This document shows, one piece after another, positions 6,083 to 7,146 of a stretch of DNA of 7,146 nucleotides (position 1 is the stretch's first letter; every line of letters starts with the position of its first letter). Position numbers and translations under genes: made by a program. The stretch lies in the NCBI GenBank assembly GCA_002313335.1, contig DCBC01000102.1, positions 1 through 7,146 on the forward strand, written 5' to 3'. The notes beneath the pieces were generated by a model. That model was not told the origin of the DNA. It made no database searches and was given only the letters and a program-made list of their open reading frames with translations. This DNA comes from Porticoccaceae bacterium UBA1117. Its GTDB lineage: Bacteria; Pseudomonadota; Gammaproteobacteria; Pseudomonadales; Porticoccaceae.

Positions 6083-6622
6083 ATGGTCAGGTTGAAAGAA
6101 GTTTATAAAAACGAATTAGCGCCCAAGCTTAAAGAAGAGCTAGGATTGGCTAATGTTATGGAAGTTCCGCGCATCACTAAGATCACTCTTAATATGGGTG
6201 TGGGTGAAGCTATCGGTGATAAAAAGTCACTTGATAACGCGGTGGCAGATCTTACGTTGATTTCGGCTCAAAAGCCTGTGATCAATAATGCGAGAAAGTC
6301 TATCGCTGGATTTAAAGTTCGGCAGGGCTGGCCCATTGGAACTAAGGTTACTTTACGCTCTGATCGGATGTATGAGTTTTTAGAGCGACTAGTTGGGATC
6401 GCGATCCCGCGGATAAGAGACTTTCGTGGTATTAGTCCTAAGCAGTTTGATGGCCGCGGTAATTTTTCGATGGGGATAACAGAGCAGATTATTTTTCCAG
6501 AGATTGACTATGAAAAGATCGATAAGCTCCGTGGAATGGATATTACAATTACTACGACCGCTAGAAACGATGATGAAGGGCGAGCATTGCTTCGCGCTTT
6601 TAACTTCCCGTTGAAGAGTTGA
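6083..6622 (+). CDS. rplE: 50S ribosomal protein L5
   Basis: L5 binds 5S rRNA with L18 and forms the central protuberance. The 179 aa equal the E. coli length. The blocks are [16 protein letters not shown] (28-43), [25 protein letters not shown] (68-92, whose central loop near 73-82 contacts P-site tRNA), and the [21 protein letters not shown] region. The start has AGGT at 6072-6075, a modest Shine-Dalgarno. In E. coli the rplX-rplE junction carries the S8 binding site that regulates the spc operon. Here the 17-nt gap and the first codons show only weak pairing. Confidence 0.98.
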   Translation: MVRLKEVYKNELAPKLKEELGLANVMEVPRITKITLNMGVGEAIGDKKSLDNAVADLTLISAQKPVINNARKSIAGFKVRQGWPIGTKVTLRSDRMYEFLERLVGIAIPRIRDFRGISPKQFDGRGNFSMGITEQIIFPEIDYEKIDKLRGMDITITTTARNDDEGRALLRAFNFPLKS

Positions 6623-6634
6623 GGACATAGATTA

Positions 6635-6940
6635 ATGGCTAAGGTATCAATGGTTCAGCGCGAGAAAAAGCGCACCCAGACAGTAGCAAAGTTCGCTGTA
6701 AAGCGTGCTGCACTTAAGGCTGTCATCAGTGATGTAGAGGCTTCAGACGAAGATCGTTGGGAAGCCATTCAGAAGTTACAACAATTGCCGCGTGATGCGA
6801 GCCCAGTACGTCAGCGTAACCGCTGCAGAATTACGGGCCGTCCACACGGTGTTTATAGAAAGTTTGGCCTGTGCCGAAACAAACTACGCGAAGCGGCAAT
6901 GCGTGGTGAAGTTCCGGGGCTGGTTAAAGCCAGTTGGTAG
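6635..6940 (+). CDS. rpsN: 30S ribosomal protein S14 (long, zinc-independent type with two relic cysteines)
   Basis: S14 is a 30S head protein. The 101 aa match the long proteobacterial form in length, with [20 protein letters not shown] (38-57) followed by the conserved [19 protein letters not shown] and the end [17 protein letters not shown]. The short zinc-binding S14 has two CxxC pairs. Here the first Cys of each pair remains (Cys64 and Cys80), while the second positions are Thr67 and Lys83, so zinc binding is not expected. E. coli, as I recall, keeps only the first of these cysteines. The Shine-Dalgarno GAGGA (6621-6625) overlaps the rplE stop. Confidence 0.97.
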   Translation: MAKVSMVQREKKRTQTVAKFAVKRAALKAVISDVEASDEDRWEAIQKLQQLPRDASPVRQRNRCRITGRPHGVYRKFGLCRNKLREAAMRGEVPGLVKASW

Positions 6941-6958
6941 TTTAAGGAGCCAAACACG

Positions 6959-7146
6959 ATGAGTATGCAAGATCCAATTTCAGACATGTTAACCCGCATT
7001 CGTAATGCGCATCACCGTAGTAAGCCAGAAGTGACTATGCCTGCTTCTAAGTTAAAAGCTTCTGTGGCTCAGGTGTTGGAAGACGAGGGTTATATTAGTG
7101 GCTTTAGTGTTACTGATGAAGTAAAGCCTAGTTTAACGGTTGCCCT
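6959..7146 (+). CDS. rpsH: 30S ribosomal protein S8, N-terminal part (cut by window end)
   Basis: The first 62 residues are inside the window, out of about 130 in E. coli. They begin [19 protein letters not shown] and continue with [22 protein letters not shown], which closely follows the family. S8 binds the central domain of 16S rRNA (helix 21) and is needed early in 30S platform assembly. In E. coli it also represses the spc operon. The ATG at 6959 is set by AAGGAG at 6944-6949 and by the typical MSMQDP start. A second ATG at 6965 is internal. The open frame runs off the end without a stop. Confidence 0.97.
   Translation, partial: MSMQDPISDMLTRIRNAHHRSKPEVTMPASKLKASVAQVLEDEGYISGFSVTDEVKPSLTVA

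Noticed and set aside
5896..6108. Plus-strand 70-codon frame overlapping rplX and the rplE start
   Set aside because: It lies in another frame of the well-supported rplX gene and has no recognizable protein features.
1..7146. A hidden mobile element, CRISPR array, toxin-antitoxin pair or other novel system
   Set aside because: Ribosomal protein genes fill nearly the whole window in classical order. No direct-repeat arrays, transposase-like proteins or unexplained gaps over about 225 nt are present.

Overview
The window is the junction of the str and S10 ribosomal-protein operons followed by the start of the spc operon, all on the plus strand. Protein sequences are gammaproteobacterial. S10, L16 (137 aa, one residue longer than in E. 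coli) and S14 look closest to the Pseudomonas/Cellvibrio-like branch. GC content looks moderate by eye. That lineage call comes from remembered family sequences, not from a search.

Layout. Bases 1-25 hold the last seven codons and stop of a tuf gene (EF-Tu, ending VVAKIIA). An intrinsic terminator follows at 41-65. Bases 66-248 contain no gene. They hold two small inverted repeats, a strong sigma70-type promoter (TTGACA, 17 bp, TAAAAT, GC-rich discriminator) and an inferred leader of about 75 nt whose last hairpin partly covers the rpsJ Shine-Dalgarno sequence. The genes then run rpsJ, rplC, rplD, rplW, rplB, rpsS, rplV, rpsC, rplP, rpmC, rpsQ (S10 operon) and rplN, rplX, rplE, rpsN, rpsH (spc operon). 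rpsH is cut by the window end.

The order is the classical one. Gaps are mostly 2-36 nt, with overlapping stop/start codons at rplD-rplW (ATGA) and rplP-rpmC (TAATG). The exception is the 110-nt rpsJ-rplC gap, which contains a strong hairpin and two weaker ones. No terminator or convincing promoter lies between rpsQ and rplN, so S10 and spc are probably read as one long transcript.

All products are structural parts of the ribosome: the 30S proteins S10, S19, S3, S17, S14 and S8, and the 50S proteins L3, L4, L23, L2, L22, L16, L29, L14, L24 and L5. None shows a frameshift, truncation or foreign insert. I see no mobile element, CRISPR array, tRNA or rRNA, and no new biological system. The points worth a second look are regulatory: the short S10 leader, the structured rpsJ-rplC gap, the missing S10/spc boundary, and two relic zinc-ligand cysteines in S14.
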